From: Populus alba
Taxonomy: Eukaryota > Streptophyta > Magnoliopsida > Malpighiales > Salicaceae
NCBI RefSeq assembly: GCF_005239225.2
Contig: NC_133297.1
Coordinates: 22,109,882 to 22,173,881 of the forward strand
DNA: 64,000 nucleotides
Direction of reading: 5' to 3'
The notes beneath the pieces are model-generated. The model did no database searches, was not told where the DNA came from, and saw only the letters and a list, made by a program, of their open reading frames with translations. A program made the position numbers and the translations under genes. Below are positions 22,601 to 35,172 of this stretch, one piece after another. The first letter of the stretch is position 1. Each line of letters begins with the position of its first letter.

Positions 22601-23439
22601 TTATAAACTTTTCTTGTCAAATATTTTATTTGGTGCAAACAAATTTTTTATTAGGTTTAACTCTGCTCCATAGTTTGCTATACTTTCTACTTCTTCGTCA
22701 TCAATTGAATAGTCATCACCTTCAGCGCAATCTTTAATATGGATATCATCATCATCTTTATCGACATTTGCTTTTCCACTAGAGCTCAAAACAACATTCA
22801 ACTCCTCTATATCAACATTTACAAGACTTTTATCGAAAACACAAAAATTTGAATTTTCTTCCAAGTCAATTAAAGGAGCAACTCGATATGGTTCAACCAA
22901 CTCACTAACTTGAAAGACTTCATCTCACACACTTGTGTCTTCGTTTTCATCCTGAACAACCTCAACACAACCCCTGGGTTTAGTTTTATAATGAATAACT
23001 AGTCAACACTTGATCGATCCTTTCTAAAGGAAGGGGTGTATATGTAATAAACTTGTTGACATTGCTTTGCGAAAACAAAGACATCGTTTACGTTGCGGAG
23101 TCTAACTTTTAAGTTGATTTCAACCAGACCATAGTGATGATCAACTTTGATTCCTTTGTCGGTCGTGTCATACCAATAACATTTGAATAAAAACACTCTA
23201 TTATGCTCGCTATGATATTGCAATTCAACGAGCTCTTTTATTCTACTATAGTAGACAACTTTTAACTCACTACTAGTCGATCCCTTAACACAAACGCCGT
23301 TGTTGTATGTCTTTCTTCCATGACTGTATTCAATAGTATGGAACACATATCCATTGATAAAATACTTGTTATAGCACTTAACTTTTCTTTTAAGGCCCAG
23401 GCTTAGTGAAGACAATGACTTAACAACACTCCTTCCCAT
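22601..23439 (-). pseudogene. C-terminal part of the CACTA transposase gene (DUF4216-like domain and acidic tail)
   Basis: The frame at 22999-23439 holds the block 'NNGVCVKGS...VVYYSRIKELVELQY...LFKCYWYDT', the pattern of the DUF4216 domain that follows the transposase core in plant En/Spm TNP2 proteins. After a stop near 22999 the frame at 22601-22900 gives an acidic tail (many Asp and Glu), also usual for this end of the protein. It lies just downstream of the core, in the same orientation. Confidence 0.75.
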
Positions 23440-23741
23440 TTAATAAACCTTGAATGTAATGCTTAACAATGAACAGTAAACAAGAATTTTGTAATGACAT
23501 GCTTATAGTAATTTTGTAAGTGATAATGAGTTTGTGATAGTACTTACATGTGTTCTAAACCAGGTGGTAAATTGTTCATCTTGTAATTGAAAGATTTAGG
23601 ATTTGGTCAGTTGTGAGTTATTGGACAACAAATATTATCGATGTTGCTTGCAAGGTTGTTCCAAATTATATGAGTTTATGATATTACAATATATAAATAG
23701 TATATTATTAACAAAGTTTAATTAGTAGTGCATATATATAC

Positions 23742-26700
23742 TTACTGAATAAAAGGTCTTAGCTCATCACAGTTAAATAGAACATAATTGTGTGCATGTC
23801 TTAAATCTATTTCCGATAAATATCTTCTCCTTATATCATTTTTAGGTGTGGGTCGTCCAGGATTGGAGAATATTGACAATTTTCCACTGGAAGACACTTC
23901 ACCACCATTATCATGCCGTGGAACGCAATTGATTATCGTTCTTAGATGAGATTCGAAATAGTAAGAGATAAATGTTGAGATCTCCTCAATAATATAGGCA
24001 TTATATATTGAAGCCTTAACATGCATCTTGTTCTTAACCTTTTGTTTTAGATTGAACAAGCACCTGCATTAAATTAATCAAATATTTTCAATTAAAAATA
24101 ACAAAGAAAATACTTTTATATATGAATTACATTGCACATTGCAATTGTAATATCTAACTATTCTAATGGGTACATCTATCTATACTGAACCAGTCCTCCA
24201 ACTTTTGCCTTGAATGGTAGATGTATGGGGAGATGCTCTATTGAGTCAAAAAATGATGGAGGGAATATCATCTTAAGTTTGCATAGTGTCTCAACAATAT
24301 TTGTTTCCAGCCTCTCAATGTGATCAACATTCAACTTAGTGGAGCAATATCTCTAAAGAAATGATTAATCTTCGTAAGCGCATCTCATATCCCTTTTGGC
24401 AACCAATCACGATTAGCTAATGGAATGAGTGTTTGCATAAACACGTGGTAATCATGACTCTTCATTCCATACAATTTGCATTCCTCCATATTAACCTACC
24501 TTGATATGTTCGAGGCATGTCTATCGGGGAAACACAGACTGTTAAGCCATTTATAGACTAGTAGTTGTGTGTTTTTCTCTAACACAAAGCTTGCTCTTGG
24601 TTTTGCAACCTGTGACCCATCATAAACCAACTCTATATTTTGATGGTTACAGAACAAAGCTATATCTAATCTAGCCTTGATGTTGTCCTTTGTCTTCCTC
24701 TTCACATCCATGACGGTGTTGAAAGTGTTCTCAAACACGTTCTTTTCTATGTGCATGATGACTCAATCAAAAGATTGATGTCTTCTCCCAAATGCAGGAG
24801 TGTCGAAGTAATAAATAACCCGGCAAGATTGAGGTCGAACCACAAGGAGGTTAACTATATAAATTACAAATAATAACAATAACAATAACAATAACAATAA
24901 CAATAATAATGATGATGACGATGATGACGATGATAATAATAAGTTAAAGAAGACTTTGAGATGTAAGATTAATGTGAGGATTAAATAATGATAAAAACAA
25001 ATGTCAAGGTTAGAGGATCTACTAATAGTATTAAAAATAAATGTAATATAAACTTTTTTTATTACTCAACTGGAAACCACAGATAAAAGAGGTTCCAATC
25101 AATGATTTGTCATTAATAGCTCGTTATAAATTGTTAACATGATTATATTAATTATCTTATTTGAGTAACACCAAACTTTTAAATATTGTCAGGAATTTAT
25201 GATGCTAACTTATGTTAACAACAAATCAAATTCCTTTCGTAGTACATGTGTAGGTTATACCATATGGGTTGGCTATGAAAGTGCCAAACATTTGTTGTAC
25301 CAAGTGTTATACAACACAAATCTAGATTAACCATTTAACAAGCAAGGTATTAAGAATTAATAAGATAAAAATGATAAGACATGTAAGTTAATAGCAAGTT
25401 GTTTAGGATATAATAATTGAAGTCCATATTGAGTTTATATTATACTTATCCTAACACCATTAGTGAAACCTTTTCACCTTGATATAATAAACTTAGCTAA
25501 ACATAATAAAGAAGAGAAACATAGATAAACTAGATAAGAACATAATTATATAAGTATGGTAAAGTAAATGAAAAGCATAAACAAGAGATTACAAAAACTA
25601 TAACATAGAATAAAACTTGAACATTACAAAATACAAAGAAAGAATCGGTGCATTTGGACTTCTAGAACTCGAGATATGGGCTAAACACTAAACAGTGTCT
25701 GGGCTGCAGGAGAGATTCTGACTTTTCCGTTGTTGCTACAATTTGAACTTGAAAATGACCTTTTTAAATCTTGGACTTTTCATGAAAGTTTTAGGCTTAT
25801 GTGTTAGCTTTCTAGCCATATAAACCAAACTAAAATCCAAGATCTATAGCTCCAAATATGACCCAATGACTGAACAGTGTTCCAGTTTGGACTGAACTAG
25901 CATCTCTTTTCTAAGCTTAGCCCTATCTGTCTTCTCAATTTCAGTAGTTAAACTCATCAATCAATCTTTTCATTTATGTGATAGGCCTACATTTAAGATG
26001 AATATTTACCATAAATTAAAGGTATTTTATAATATTAGACATGATATTTTAAAACATGCTCTAGTTAAGGAGTTATTGATACTTCAAGTGCAAAATGATG
26101 ATATAAAACCTTGATAGAAATGCACTTTTAAGTACTAATCACATGACGTCAAGGTTATGGTGAAGGAGGTTGGGCTTCCAATAAATAAGCTCCCTAAAGA
26201 TACTTCGCTTTACCCTATTATGGGTCAAACCAAAACTAGGAAACTACTACTTACCTGATTGAAGACCAAACACAATGTCATCGTACTCTGATACAACATC
26301 ATGCAATTCTTCACCAAAAAGATATGGGGGTGCAACATCCTTTTCAACTCTTCCAATAAAGAAATCATTTTTGTTCTTTCTATACCTGTGATTCGATGGC
26401 AAGAAACGACGGTGACATTCTAAATAAGAAGCCTTACCTCTGTTTGTTAGCGTGAATGCCTTGTTGTTTTCCATGCAGTATGGACAAGCTAGTTTTCCAT
26501 GCATGCTCTAACCAGAAACCATTCCATAAGCTGGGAAATCATTGATAGTCCACATCAAAGCTGCCCTCATAACAAAATTTTGTTTCCTTGATATATCATA
26601 AGTCAAAGCCCTGGAGGACTACAAATGCATCAATTCATCAATTAACGGTCGAAGACAAATATCTATATTCTGGCTCGGGTTGCTTGGACCGGTTATGATA

Positions 26701-27473
26701 GTAGATAAAAACATGAACTACAACCTCATACACATTCTTGGTGGCAAGTTATAAAATGTGAGTATGATTAGCCAACAAGAATAAGGAGCAACAAATGACT
26801 TGAATGGGTTGATTCCATCTGTACACAACCCAAGACGCACGTTTCTTGATTTAGCTGAAAAGTGAGGATGCACACTATTAAAGTGTTTCCACGCTTCACC
26901 GTCAGAAGGATGCACCATCACTCTATCAATTGCATCATGTGATTGGTGCCATGTCATGTGCTCAGTAGTCTTTGGTGACATGAATAACCTCTACAGTCTA
27001 AGTGTGATTGGGAAATATCTAAGTTTTTTATATGCTACTAGAGTCATTCCCCTGCCAGTTTTGGGTTTGTAATGGGAATGCCCATATGTCATGCACTCGA
27101 TCAGCTCAGCATTTTCAAGGTAGTATAACATGCAGAAGTTAGGGCACATGTTAATTTTCTGGTATCCTAAACCGAGGGGTTTCATCATGGACTTCGCAGC
27201 ATAGAAGTTCTTTTTCAGTCTGCTCCTTTTTGGTAAAATGCTTCTCACCCATTCAATAATTTTATCATACTTGGCCTCACTCAAGTTGTGATCTGACTTG
27301 ATGGTGAATACCTGTGCTACGATCGATAATTTATTGTGGTTCATGGAACCATCCCATAATGGTTCGTCAGAATCTTTCAATAAATCAAAAAACCTAGCTG
27401 TATTTGCATTAGGTTCTTCTTCTATGATTGGACATTGACTGACATTACCTTGATACATTCTCATTGCATCCAT
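23742..27473 (-). pseudogene. TNP2-type CACTA transposase, split by a solo LTR and broken by stops
   Basis: Family blocks appear in order on the minus strand. At 26991-27473: 'LLKDSDEPLWDGSMNHNKLS', 'FYAAKSMMKPLGLGYQKI', 'CPNFCMLYY' and 'YKPKTGRGMT'. At 26718-26981: 'MTWHQSHDAIDRVMVHPSDG' and 'RLGLCTDGINPF'. At 26247-26504: 'HGKLACPYCMENNKAFTL'. After the LTR, 24496-24756: 'MHIEKNVFENTFNTVMD'. At 23742-24059: the DUF4218-like 'KASIYNAYIIEEISTFISYY' region. Stops lie between blocks; at least one (near 26991) is CAG to TAG. The N-terminal domain of normal TNP2 is missing. The enzyme would have cut and rejoined CACTA ends in the nucleus. Confidence 0.88.
24759..26141 (-). mobile_element. Gypsy solo LTR inside the transposase, 5-bp target duplication
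   Basis: A complete 1383-base LTR in reverse orientation. The terminus 'tgactcaatcaaaagattga' at 24759 is the complement of the usual end, and 'aagtactaatca' at 26130-26141 is the complement of the usual start. The five bases catga flank it on both sides (24754-24758 and 26142-26146). The insertion point falls in the conserved Asp-Val-Met-His-Ile-Glu-Lys-Asn block of TNP2, between the Met and the His. Confidence 0.93.
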
Positions 27474-27740
27474 AAAAATTTCAGAACATAAACTGCAATT
27501 TTTGTTTCAAGGATCGGTTCTAATTTTCGTTGGTGGATGTGTGCTTGCAACCAAGGTTTGTTTTCTTGATAATTTTTGGTTTTAATTGATTTTGTTTGCT
27601 AGTTTAATTGCTTCCATATCTTAGATAATCACAAACCAAATCCCCCTAATTACATAACGTACAACATAAAAATCTGACTTGAAACTTCCTCGTGGGATCG
27701 ACCCCTTTGTTGCTTTATACTATCTCGCTTGCTCACAATT
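27474..27740 (-). repeat. LTR-type fragment shared with 34555-34800 (opposite orientation)
   Basis: Read on the minus strand, 'ggggtcgatcccacgagga', 'caagtcagattt' and 'aaccttgg' match 34570-34740 on the plus strand. It is a scrap of a third LTR or leader type, and it replaces the 5' end of the CACTA element. Confidence 0.65.
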
Positions 27741-29435
27741 CAAAGAATTGATTGATTTGTTTAACTATTTAAAGTGAAAAGATAAAAAGAGGGCTAAGCT
27801 TAAAGAAGAGATGTTGATTCAATTCAAACTGAAACATCATTCAGTTATTGGATCATAACTAGAGCTGTAGAACATGGATTTAGGTTTGGTTTATATGAAT
27901 GGAAAGCTAAGATATAGGCATAAAACATTCACGAAGAGTGTAAGATTCAAAATGGTTGTTTTCAAGTTCAAATTATAGAACCAAAAGAGAAGTCAGAATC
28001 TATCCTGCAGCCCAAACACTGTTCAGTGTTCAGCCCATATCTTGAGTTCTAGAAGTTCAAATGAGCTCATTCTTGTTTTGTTAGAAATATGAGACAAATT
28101 CCCAAAACTTTCATGAATACTATATGTTCAAATTCTAACGTTAGCAATGATGTTTTGTTCAAGAACAACAATAATAAGAAGATAATAGTTGTCACCAAGT
28201 TAAGAGGTGCTCACCCACTCAATAATTAGTCATCAAATCAATAGTTTTGAGCAAGTAAGGAAATAATCTTGATTTGAAAACCAAGATGTCTAAATATATG
28301 GAAAATGCCTCCTTTTATATGCTAAAATTCAAAACTATTGATTTGATGACTAATTATTAAGTGGGTGAGCACCTCGTAACTTGCTGACAACTATTATCTT
28401 CTTATTATTCTTGTTTTGTTCAAGAAGATAATAGTTGTCACCAAGTTATGAGGTGCTCACCCACTCAGGAGGTGCTCACCCACTCAATAATTAGTCATCA
28501 AATCAATAGTTTTGAATTTTAGCCTATAAAAGGAGGCATTTTCCATATATTTAGACATCTTGGTTTTCAAATCAAGATTATTTCCTTACTTGCTTTCTTT
28601 CTTTGTAGTTTTAATGTTCTATTTTTATTTCATGTTATAGTTTCATTAACATCTTGTTTATGCCTTTCATTTCCTTTACCATACTTACATAATTATGTTC
28701 TCATATTGTTTATTTATGTTTCCCTTCTTCGTAATGTTTAGTTAAGTTTAATATGTCAAGGTGAAAAGGTTTCACTAATGGTATTAGGATATTTATAATA
28801 TAAACTCAATATGAACTTCAATACTTGCACCAAGAAAGTTTGTTATTCAGATGTCTTATCATTTTTATCTTATTAATTCTTAATACCTTGCTTGTTAAAT
28901 GGTTAATCTAGATTTGTGTTATATAACACTTGGTACAATAAATGCTTAATCCTTTATAGCTAACTGTATGGTATAACCGACACCTGTGTTATGAAAGGAA
29001 CTTGATTTGTTGTTAACATAAGTTAACATCATAAATTCCTGACAATATTTAAAAGTATTGATGTTACTTAAATAAGATAACTTATATGATCATGTTAATA
29101 ATTTATAATGAGCTATTAATGAAAAATCATTCAATTGGAACCTCCTTTTATGTGGTTCCTAGTTAAGTAATAAAAAGAGTTTATATTATACTTATTTCAA
29201 ATACCATTAGTGGATCCTCTAACCTTGATATTTGTTTTAATCATTGTTTAATCCTCACATTAATATCACATATCAAAATTCTCTTTAACTTATTATTGTT
29301 GTTGTTGTTATTGTTGTTGTTGTTGTTGTTGTTATATAGTTAACCTCTTTGTAGTTCGACCCTGGTCTTACCGAGTTATTTAGTACTTCAACACTTCTCC
29401 ACTTGGGAGAAGACATCAATCCTTAGGTCATGTCA
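27741..29435 (+). mobile_element. Gypsy 5' LTR, 5'-truncated, with an internal fold-back
   Basis: LTR homology begins at 'gaattgattgatttg' (about 190 bases into a normal copy) and ends correctly at 'taggtcatgtca'. It is longer than its relatives because the promoter-proximal segment is present three times in alternating orientation (28160-28600). It is followed by a primer binding site and is therefore the 5' LTR of the element at 29436-31957. Confidence 0.85.
28258..28595. repeat. Large inverted repeat around the LTR TATA box
   Basis: The segment 28258-28415 is, with few differences, the reverse complement of about 28420-28595. Shared words include 'caagatgtctaaatatat' on one arm and its complement on the other, and the 'ccttttatatgc' and 'gcctataaaagg' promoter words. 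Part of the same sequence also precedes it in direct orientation (28180-28250). Each arm is about 150-165 bases with only a few loop bases. Confidence 0.88.
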
Positions 29436-29441
29436 AGTTTT

Positions 29442-29459
29442 TGGCACCGTTATTGCGGA
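29442..29459 (+). other. Primer binding site of the truncated Gypsy element
   Basis: 'tggcaccgttattgcgga' follows the LTR after a 6-base spacer. It matches the complement of the plant tRNA-Asp 3' end with several changes; the intact version is seen at 53451. Confidence 0.7.
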
Positions 29460-29605
29460 GGTAATTTACTATATAAATTATATATTTTATTTTATTTTTC
29501 TTTTTAGTTTTATTATTTTTCTAATTTTTTTCCTTGTTTCTTCTTTTTCTTTTTCTTTCCTTTTGAAATTGCTTAAGAGTTTGGATATGCACATTAAGTG
29601 GTGGA

Positions 29606-29678
29606 TGATTAGTACTTAAAAGTGCATTTTTATTAAGGTTTTATATCATTATTTTGCACTTAAAGTATCAATAACTCC
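29606..29678 (+). mobile_element. First ~70 bases of another Gypsy LTR
   Basis: 'tgattagtacttaaaagtgc' and the following 'catcattttgcactt'-type sequence match the start of the LTR family, then stop at 'ataactcc', where family A sequence begins. Confidence 0.8.
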
Positions 29679-29987
29679 ATGGATCAATGTACTGAATGTA
29701 TAACTTTTATTAGATCCTTTTTGTTTAAAATTATGATGACTATTAGTAGGATAAGACTGCAAACTCATGTTTATGTATATATTTTTAATATGAACTTCAA
29801 ATCAAGCAACCTTAATATTACGTGTTTGTGTAAGTTTCACTTTGAAATGAAATGTTGATTGTATGGATTGTATTTTGATGATGTGAGGATTTAGATCTAT
29901 TGATTGCCGACACCATGTGGATTAAATGCATATATATATATAAAAAAAAATTACTGTGTTTTGGGCTTGAAAAGCCGGGTTGTTACA
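29679..29987 (+). mobile_element. 3' end fragment of the hairpin-rich LTR (family A)
   Basis: Nearly identical to 16415-16717, including 'ttgggcttgaaaagccgggt' and the terminus 'tgttaca'. Only the last ~300 bases of the LTR are present, fused to the LTR scrap on its left. Confidence 0.9.
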
Positions 29988-31135
29988 TATGCATTCTGCA
30001 AAACCTGTGAAAATTGTCAAAATGTAGGCTTCATTTCAAAACATAGAGAGTTTTTAGATAATCTTTTATTGACTCTTGAGACATATCCTGGTGGAGATGT
30101 GAATCATGCAATTCATGATTTATAGCTCCATTTTAATATAGAACATGCTCATCATAGTCTTGGGAATCTGACTAGAAAAAAGACCCTATTTGTCAGTTTT
30201 TAAGAAAACTGGATGAGAAACATATCCCCGACCCAGTTTAAGTCGTTCTTGGACGTAAAACCAAAGGAAGATGTGAGCCACAATCACAACTACAATTTAA
30301 GCCTTAATTTGTAAGAAATTGTGTCTTTTGGTTTTATTAATATCATAATATTTGTGTTTTGTTGTTTCTTATATTTGTTTAAGTGTGTTTCAGGTGATGT
30401 CTTCTATACTCTATCGTTCTACCTTATAACATTTAGGACAATGTTTCATTTTGGTTGGGGGGTGGCAGTTGATAAAAAAAAATTAACTTTTTGTTGTTAT
30501 TAAGACCATTTGACAGAATTGTTATTGTTAGGATGACAGAGTAAGGAAGAATTTTATTGACTCTTGAGACGTATCCTACTAAGCATTTTCCAATGGTTAT
30601 TTGCAAAATTCATAACAAGGTTTCATCATACTTTTCTTTAAATATTCAGGTTTACAAACTCTCACATTGTTATCACTTGATTCTGCTCATATACTCATTT
30701 GACAAGTATTTTAAACCTTCATTTTCATACACACTTTAACATATGATTGTGGGTTGCACATTGGATTATTACATTATGTTCTTTTGTTAAAGGTAACAAC
30801 TAAGGGGAATGAATAGTATATAATTTGCAAAAAAAAATTAATAATATTGATGATAATAAAAATATAGATAAGTTTGTTTTTGTAGCCCCCTTAACCTAAG
30901 CAATTAAGCCCGAATGAGTGTTTTAACACATAATACCCTAAAGTCAGCTGACTTGGGAGCTATTGGCCTAGTGCTTGTTACATGGGTTAAGGAGAAAAGC
31001 TTAAGGGAATCAAACATTACACTATCTATATATCAGTATCTACAACCCGAGTTACTAAGCTCGTAGGGGTGTCTCAACAACTAATGCCCTAAGACCAACT
31101 GGTCTAGGAGCCATTAGCCTAAAGCTAATATAATT
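29988..31135 (+). pseudogene. 3' internal region of a deleted Gypsy element (integrase zinc finger fused to a third-ORF tail)
   Basis: The frame at 29904-30125 reads 'FCKTCENCQNVGFISKHRE', the end of a Gypsy integrase HHCC zinc finger, running directly into 'LDNLLLTLETYPGGDVNHA', which in the copy at 57230 belongs to a separate downstream ORF. The integrase core between them is gone. Downstream are the conserved 'gacaatgtttcattttggtt' segment (30440) and the leader-like 'taacctaagcaattaagccc' segment (30892), both also found at 57640 and 58100. The small frames at 30321 and 30557 are by-products. Confidence 0.8.
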
Positions 31136-31957
31136 ATGCCTTTCATTTTCTTGTAGTTTTATTGTTCTAGTTTTATTTCATGTTATAGTTTCATTAAATC
31201 TTATTTATGCCTTTCATTTCCTTTACTATACTTATATAATTATGTTCTCATCTTGTTTATTTATATTTCTCTTCTTCATAATGTTTAGCTAAGTTAAATA
31301 TGTCAAGGTGAAAAGGTTTCACTAATGGTGTTAGGATATGTATAATATAAACTCAATATGGACTTCAATACTTACATCCAAGAAAGTTTGATATTAACAT
31401 GTCTTATCATTTTTATCTTATTAATTCTTAATACCTTACTTGTTAAATGGTTAATCTATATTTGTGTTGTATAACACTTGGTACAATAAATGCTTGATCC
31501 TTCATAGCCAGTATGGTATAACCAACACCTGTGCTATGAAAGGAACTTGATTTGTTGTTAACATAAGTTAGCATTATGAATTCCTGACAATATTTAAAAG
31601 TATTGGTGTTACTTAAATAAGATAACTAATATGATCATGCTAATAATTTATAATAAGCTATTAATGACTAATCATTCGATTGGAACCTCATTTGTGTGTG
31701 GTTTCCAGTTGAGTAATAAAAAGAGTTTATATTATACTTATTTGAAATATCATTAGTGGATCCTCTAACCTTGATATTTGTTTTTATCACTGTTTAATCC
31801 TCACATTAATCTCACATCTCAAAATTCTCTTTAACTCATTATTATTATTATTATTATATATTTAACCTCCTTGTGGTTCGAGCCCGGCTTTACTGGGTTA
31901 TTTATTACTTCGACACTTTTGCACTTGGGAGAATACATCAATATTTTGGTCGTGTCA
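31136..31957 (+). mobile_element. Gypsy 3' LTR, 5'-deleted
   Basis: Starts inside the LTR downstream of the TATA region ('tgcctttcattttcttgtag') and runs to the terminus 'ttttggtcgtgtca'. The internal region joins it without the first ~700 LTR bases. Confidence 0.85.
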
Positions 31958-33389
31958 GTAAGCCTAAATTGAATAAAAAGAAAAAAGAAACTCCTAAACT
32001 AAATAGGAAGAATAAAAAACACTAGAAAAAAAATTTATAAACTAAATGGGAATAAAAATAATCAAGGAAATAAATATATTTCTCGATAAATTCTTATGCA
32101 TCAATCTCCTTGGGTTGGAAGGAGTTTATTCTCGAGTTCAAATTATTGTTGTGTCCAATCAAGACTCTCTAACCTTTTTTCTTTACTTTACTTTAGAATT
32201 TGCATAAGAAACATCAATTGATAAATGATTTCTCTTCCACTGGCTTCTCATGTAATGAATTGTAAACCTCAAACTTTATTTATCCACATGTGTTTAATCC
32301 ATATAACCTTTAAACAAATCTATCTTAATGATAATTGTAAACATGTGATCAACAAAGCCAAAGCTAATAATTGTACCGTACATGTTCTATTTGCACTCAA
32401 TCTTTAACTTATTGACGAAGACACTATTGATGACATCATCGTCATTATTTTCGTATTATGTGTTATCATTATCTATATAATCATCATCAAAATAAACATC
32501 ATAAATCTCCAAGATACTCATCTCAATCAATAAGCTAACTCTTTTACTTATGCCTTTGAAACATATTTCAAAATTGGTTATTGATTTGTGATCACTCTCC
32601 TCACAATCCTCCAGTTTTTTCTTCATCTCCGTCAATTTTTGGGTAATTTTTAAAATTACCTTAGTAACTTTATCATTGGTAATCGACATGTTAATTCTGT
32701 AATTTATCTTTGCGTGTCTTCTATCACCAGTTCTTGGATGTGTTTTTCTTGAGGGAGAACCTCCTCATTTCCTCCTACATGAGTAGATTTTATTCTGTAG
32801 CCACCTCTTCTAGCAATGGTTATTTAGAGGCACATAACAACTAACCACTAGGAATCGTTTAAGTCTAATACCAACTAAAATGAACAAAAATAATACAAGA
32901 AAAATAGCAAGCATATGGAACCCATAATTTTTTTGAATAAGATCACCACAAGAACTCTAATTTGAATTTTATTATTGGATATTTTCTCTTCAAATGGTCT
33001 CCTCAAATATAAACTAAACAATCCTATTTATAATAGTCATTGGCCTACATTGTAAGAAAAAAATAAAATTTCTAAGCTAAATAGGAAGAATAAAAACACC
33101 ATAAAAAAATAATTTTCCTAAATTAGATAGGAATAAAAATAACTAAGAAAACAAATAACTTCATCTAAAAGTCCTCATGCATCAAATTAATTTTAACATT
33201 TTTATAAAAAATATTCCACTCTCAACTTACATTAGACATTAGGCATGCATACCAAAACATTTCCTCAATCAAATACCTTTATGTCAAATATTTGCATGTA
33301 CATCCAACTCAGCTATTGGCTTGCTAGCTAATTACCCTACGAAAAGCTTTTGTTAGTTACAAGATTATAGTACGGTAGAAGAAGTCATA
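31958..33389. other. Spacer with a ~130-bp direct repeat pair
   Basis: Segments near 31980-32110 and 33055-33190 are similar in direct orientation ('aataggaagaataaaaa', 'gggaataaaaataa', 'catgcatcaa'). They could be the ends of a small decayed retroelement of about 1.2 kb, but no TG...CA borders were fixed. A 77-codon minus-strand frame at 32456-32689 is acidic at its end and unrecognised; I do not call it a gene. Confidence 0.5.
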
Positions 33390-35172
33390 AAATGGATACT
33401 ACTTGTCATAGGGCGACGTCGAATGGTAGGATTCCCTCTTGGGAGGTATTGGGAAAGGAAAGAGTTTTGAGTTTAATCATAAAATTATGATTAAGGTTAA
33501 AGAGTCGCCACCTAGTATTATGGTTACTAGGAAAACTATGGTCTGCGAGAGTCTAGGTAAAGGACTAGTTGTGTAAGGGAAAGATGCGCCAACCCTAGTA
33601 CATCCTACCTAAGATAAGTTGCATTGTTGTTTGACTATTATTCTAAGTCGTATTCTTGTTTGATGGTCTTGTTTAAGTTTCAAGGCAAATCTTCTTTTGT
33701 GAGAAAGTCTCTACCTTATCAAGCTAAATCCTAATTGTTTTAAAGTCTAAATTTTAGCATCATATTTATTTTGCACTTTTTTCTTTATCTTTAATATCTA
33801 ATGGCATACTCTGTTATGTAATTTTACACTCTCAAGTATTAAAGTCCACAACTAAACCCTAATATTTTAAATATAAAGTGAACAAAATGATTGGTGAAGG
33901 GTTTTTAATATTTTGGCCAAACCCTAATGCATAACCATAAATTGGTTATGATATCCATTTTTTTTTTGTATTTTTAAAACATGAGAAAAATGCAACTTTT
34001 TTATGAAAATATATTTGAAAAACTTTTAGGATTTGTCTGTATGCATGAAAATAATTTTTTTTTTTTTGGTTTTTTGAAAGAGGAAATTAATTTAAAAAAC
34101 TTTTGAGATTTTTTTAATTAAAAAAAAAAAAGAAGAAATGTTTTGGAGAAAACAAAGTATTTTATACTAGATATGTGTCTTACAATGTATAAAATCACTA
34201 ATTGTTTTTAAGGACTTTTGAAATTTTTTTGGCATTTTTTTGTTTTTTTTATATTTTTATATTATTTATTAATATATTATTATTAAATATATTGGGCTAG
34301 GCTGGACCCAGCCAAGTCGAGTTGGGCCAACAACGACCTAACAAACCTGGATCCAGCCTAGGCCTACATGGCCACTAGCCCAACCTAGTGACCATGGGGT
34401 TAATTATTATGGCCACTACATATAATATGTAGTGGGTGGGGGGTTTGGAGGAGGAAGAGGGGGGGAAACTCGCCTGTCTACTTTGGGGACCTTTTTGGTG
34501 TTGTAAGGGAAGACTGATGTGTGGTTGGTGGTGGAAACAGTTGTTGCGATGTTGCGGTCGCACAAAAAGGGGTCGATCCCACGAGGGAGGTTCAAGTCAG
34601 ATTTGTATGTTGTATGATATGCAACTGGGGGGAGGGGTTGTGAAGTTTTCTAGGCTCAAAAGAAAACAAAAACTATTAAGCAAAATTAAATAAAATCAGA
34701 AAATTATCAAGAGAACAAACCTTGGTCATAAGTAAACGTCCACTTACAAAAATCAGAATTGATCATGAAAACAAAACATCAATTTATATTATGAATATTT
34801 ATCTCTTTTTAACATTGATTAGTTAACGAATCTGTCATATATCTTACCCTAACCATCAAACAATCATAGTGTCTGCACTAGTAATTTAATTCAATGGCAG
34901 CCTTAAGAACTAGATAAGTTGATTAATCAAGAAAACATAACTATCTGCGGTCTATGTTTAATTTGATTGAATGTTCCCCCTAAGATTAATAGAATAGATC
35001 TGCCATAATTATTAAACTCGGTTGTTTCACAAATTCATATACCACAACTCCGATTTTGTTATCAAACCTAGCAATAAATTGTCTATAACAATAACTTAGA
35101 GTTCGCTCTAACAATTAAAATAAACAATCATAAAAAAATAAGCATAGGAGAACAAACATATTCATCATGTAA
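33390..35172 (+). repeat. LTR-type Gypsy remnants (leader and LTR fragments)
   Basis: 33500-33620 ('agagtcgccacctagtatta', 'gtctgcgagagtct') looks like the segment next to the LTR in Ogre/Tat-type plant Gypsy elements; this is from memory. 34290-34380 has the 'gggctaggctggacccagcc' type of sequence common in such LTRs. 34555-34800 is the third repeat type also found inverted at 27474-27740. No intact gene is present; the frames at 34375-34693 are not conserved-looking. Confidence 0.5.

Larger units (their letters stand above)
19857..27473 (-). mobile_element. CACTA (En/Spm) transposon, right part truncated
   Basis: The element begins at 19857 with 'cactacaaaatttc', the hallmark CACTA terminus, preceded by tat. 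Reading from the far end on the minus strand, it carries a TNP2-type transposase, a DUF4216-type segment and a second, Ptta-type ORF. The matching inverted terminus was not found; at 27474 the coding region stops against an LTR-type fragment, so the 5' end including the N-terminus of TNP2 is lost. Stops and frameshifts in all genes mean the element is dead. A Gypsy solo LTR lies inside it at 24759-26141. Confidence 0.85.

Noticed and set aside
22601..22900. Acidic protein as a separate host gene
   Set aside because: Position, strand and composition fit the acidic tail of the CACTA transposase gene just upstream.
32456..32689. 77-codon minus-strand frame as a gene
   Set aside because: No domain and no promoter or splice signals; it lies between direct repeats of a probable small decayed element.
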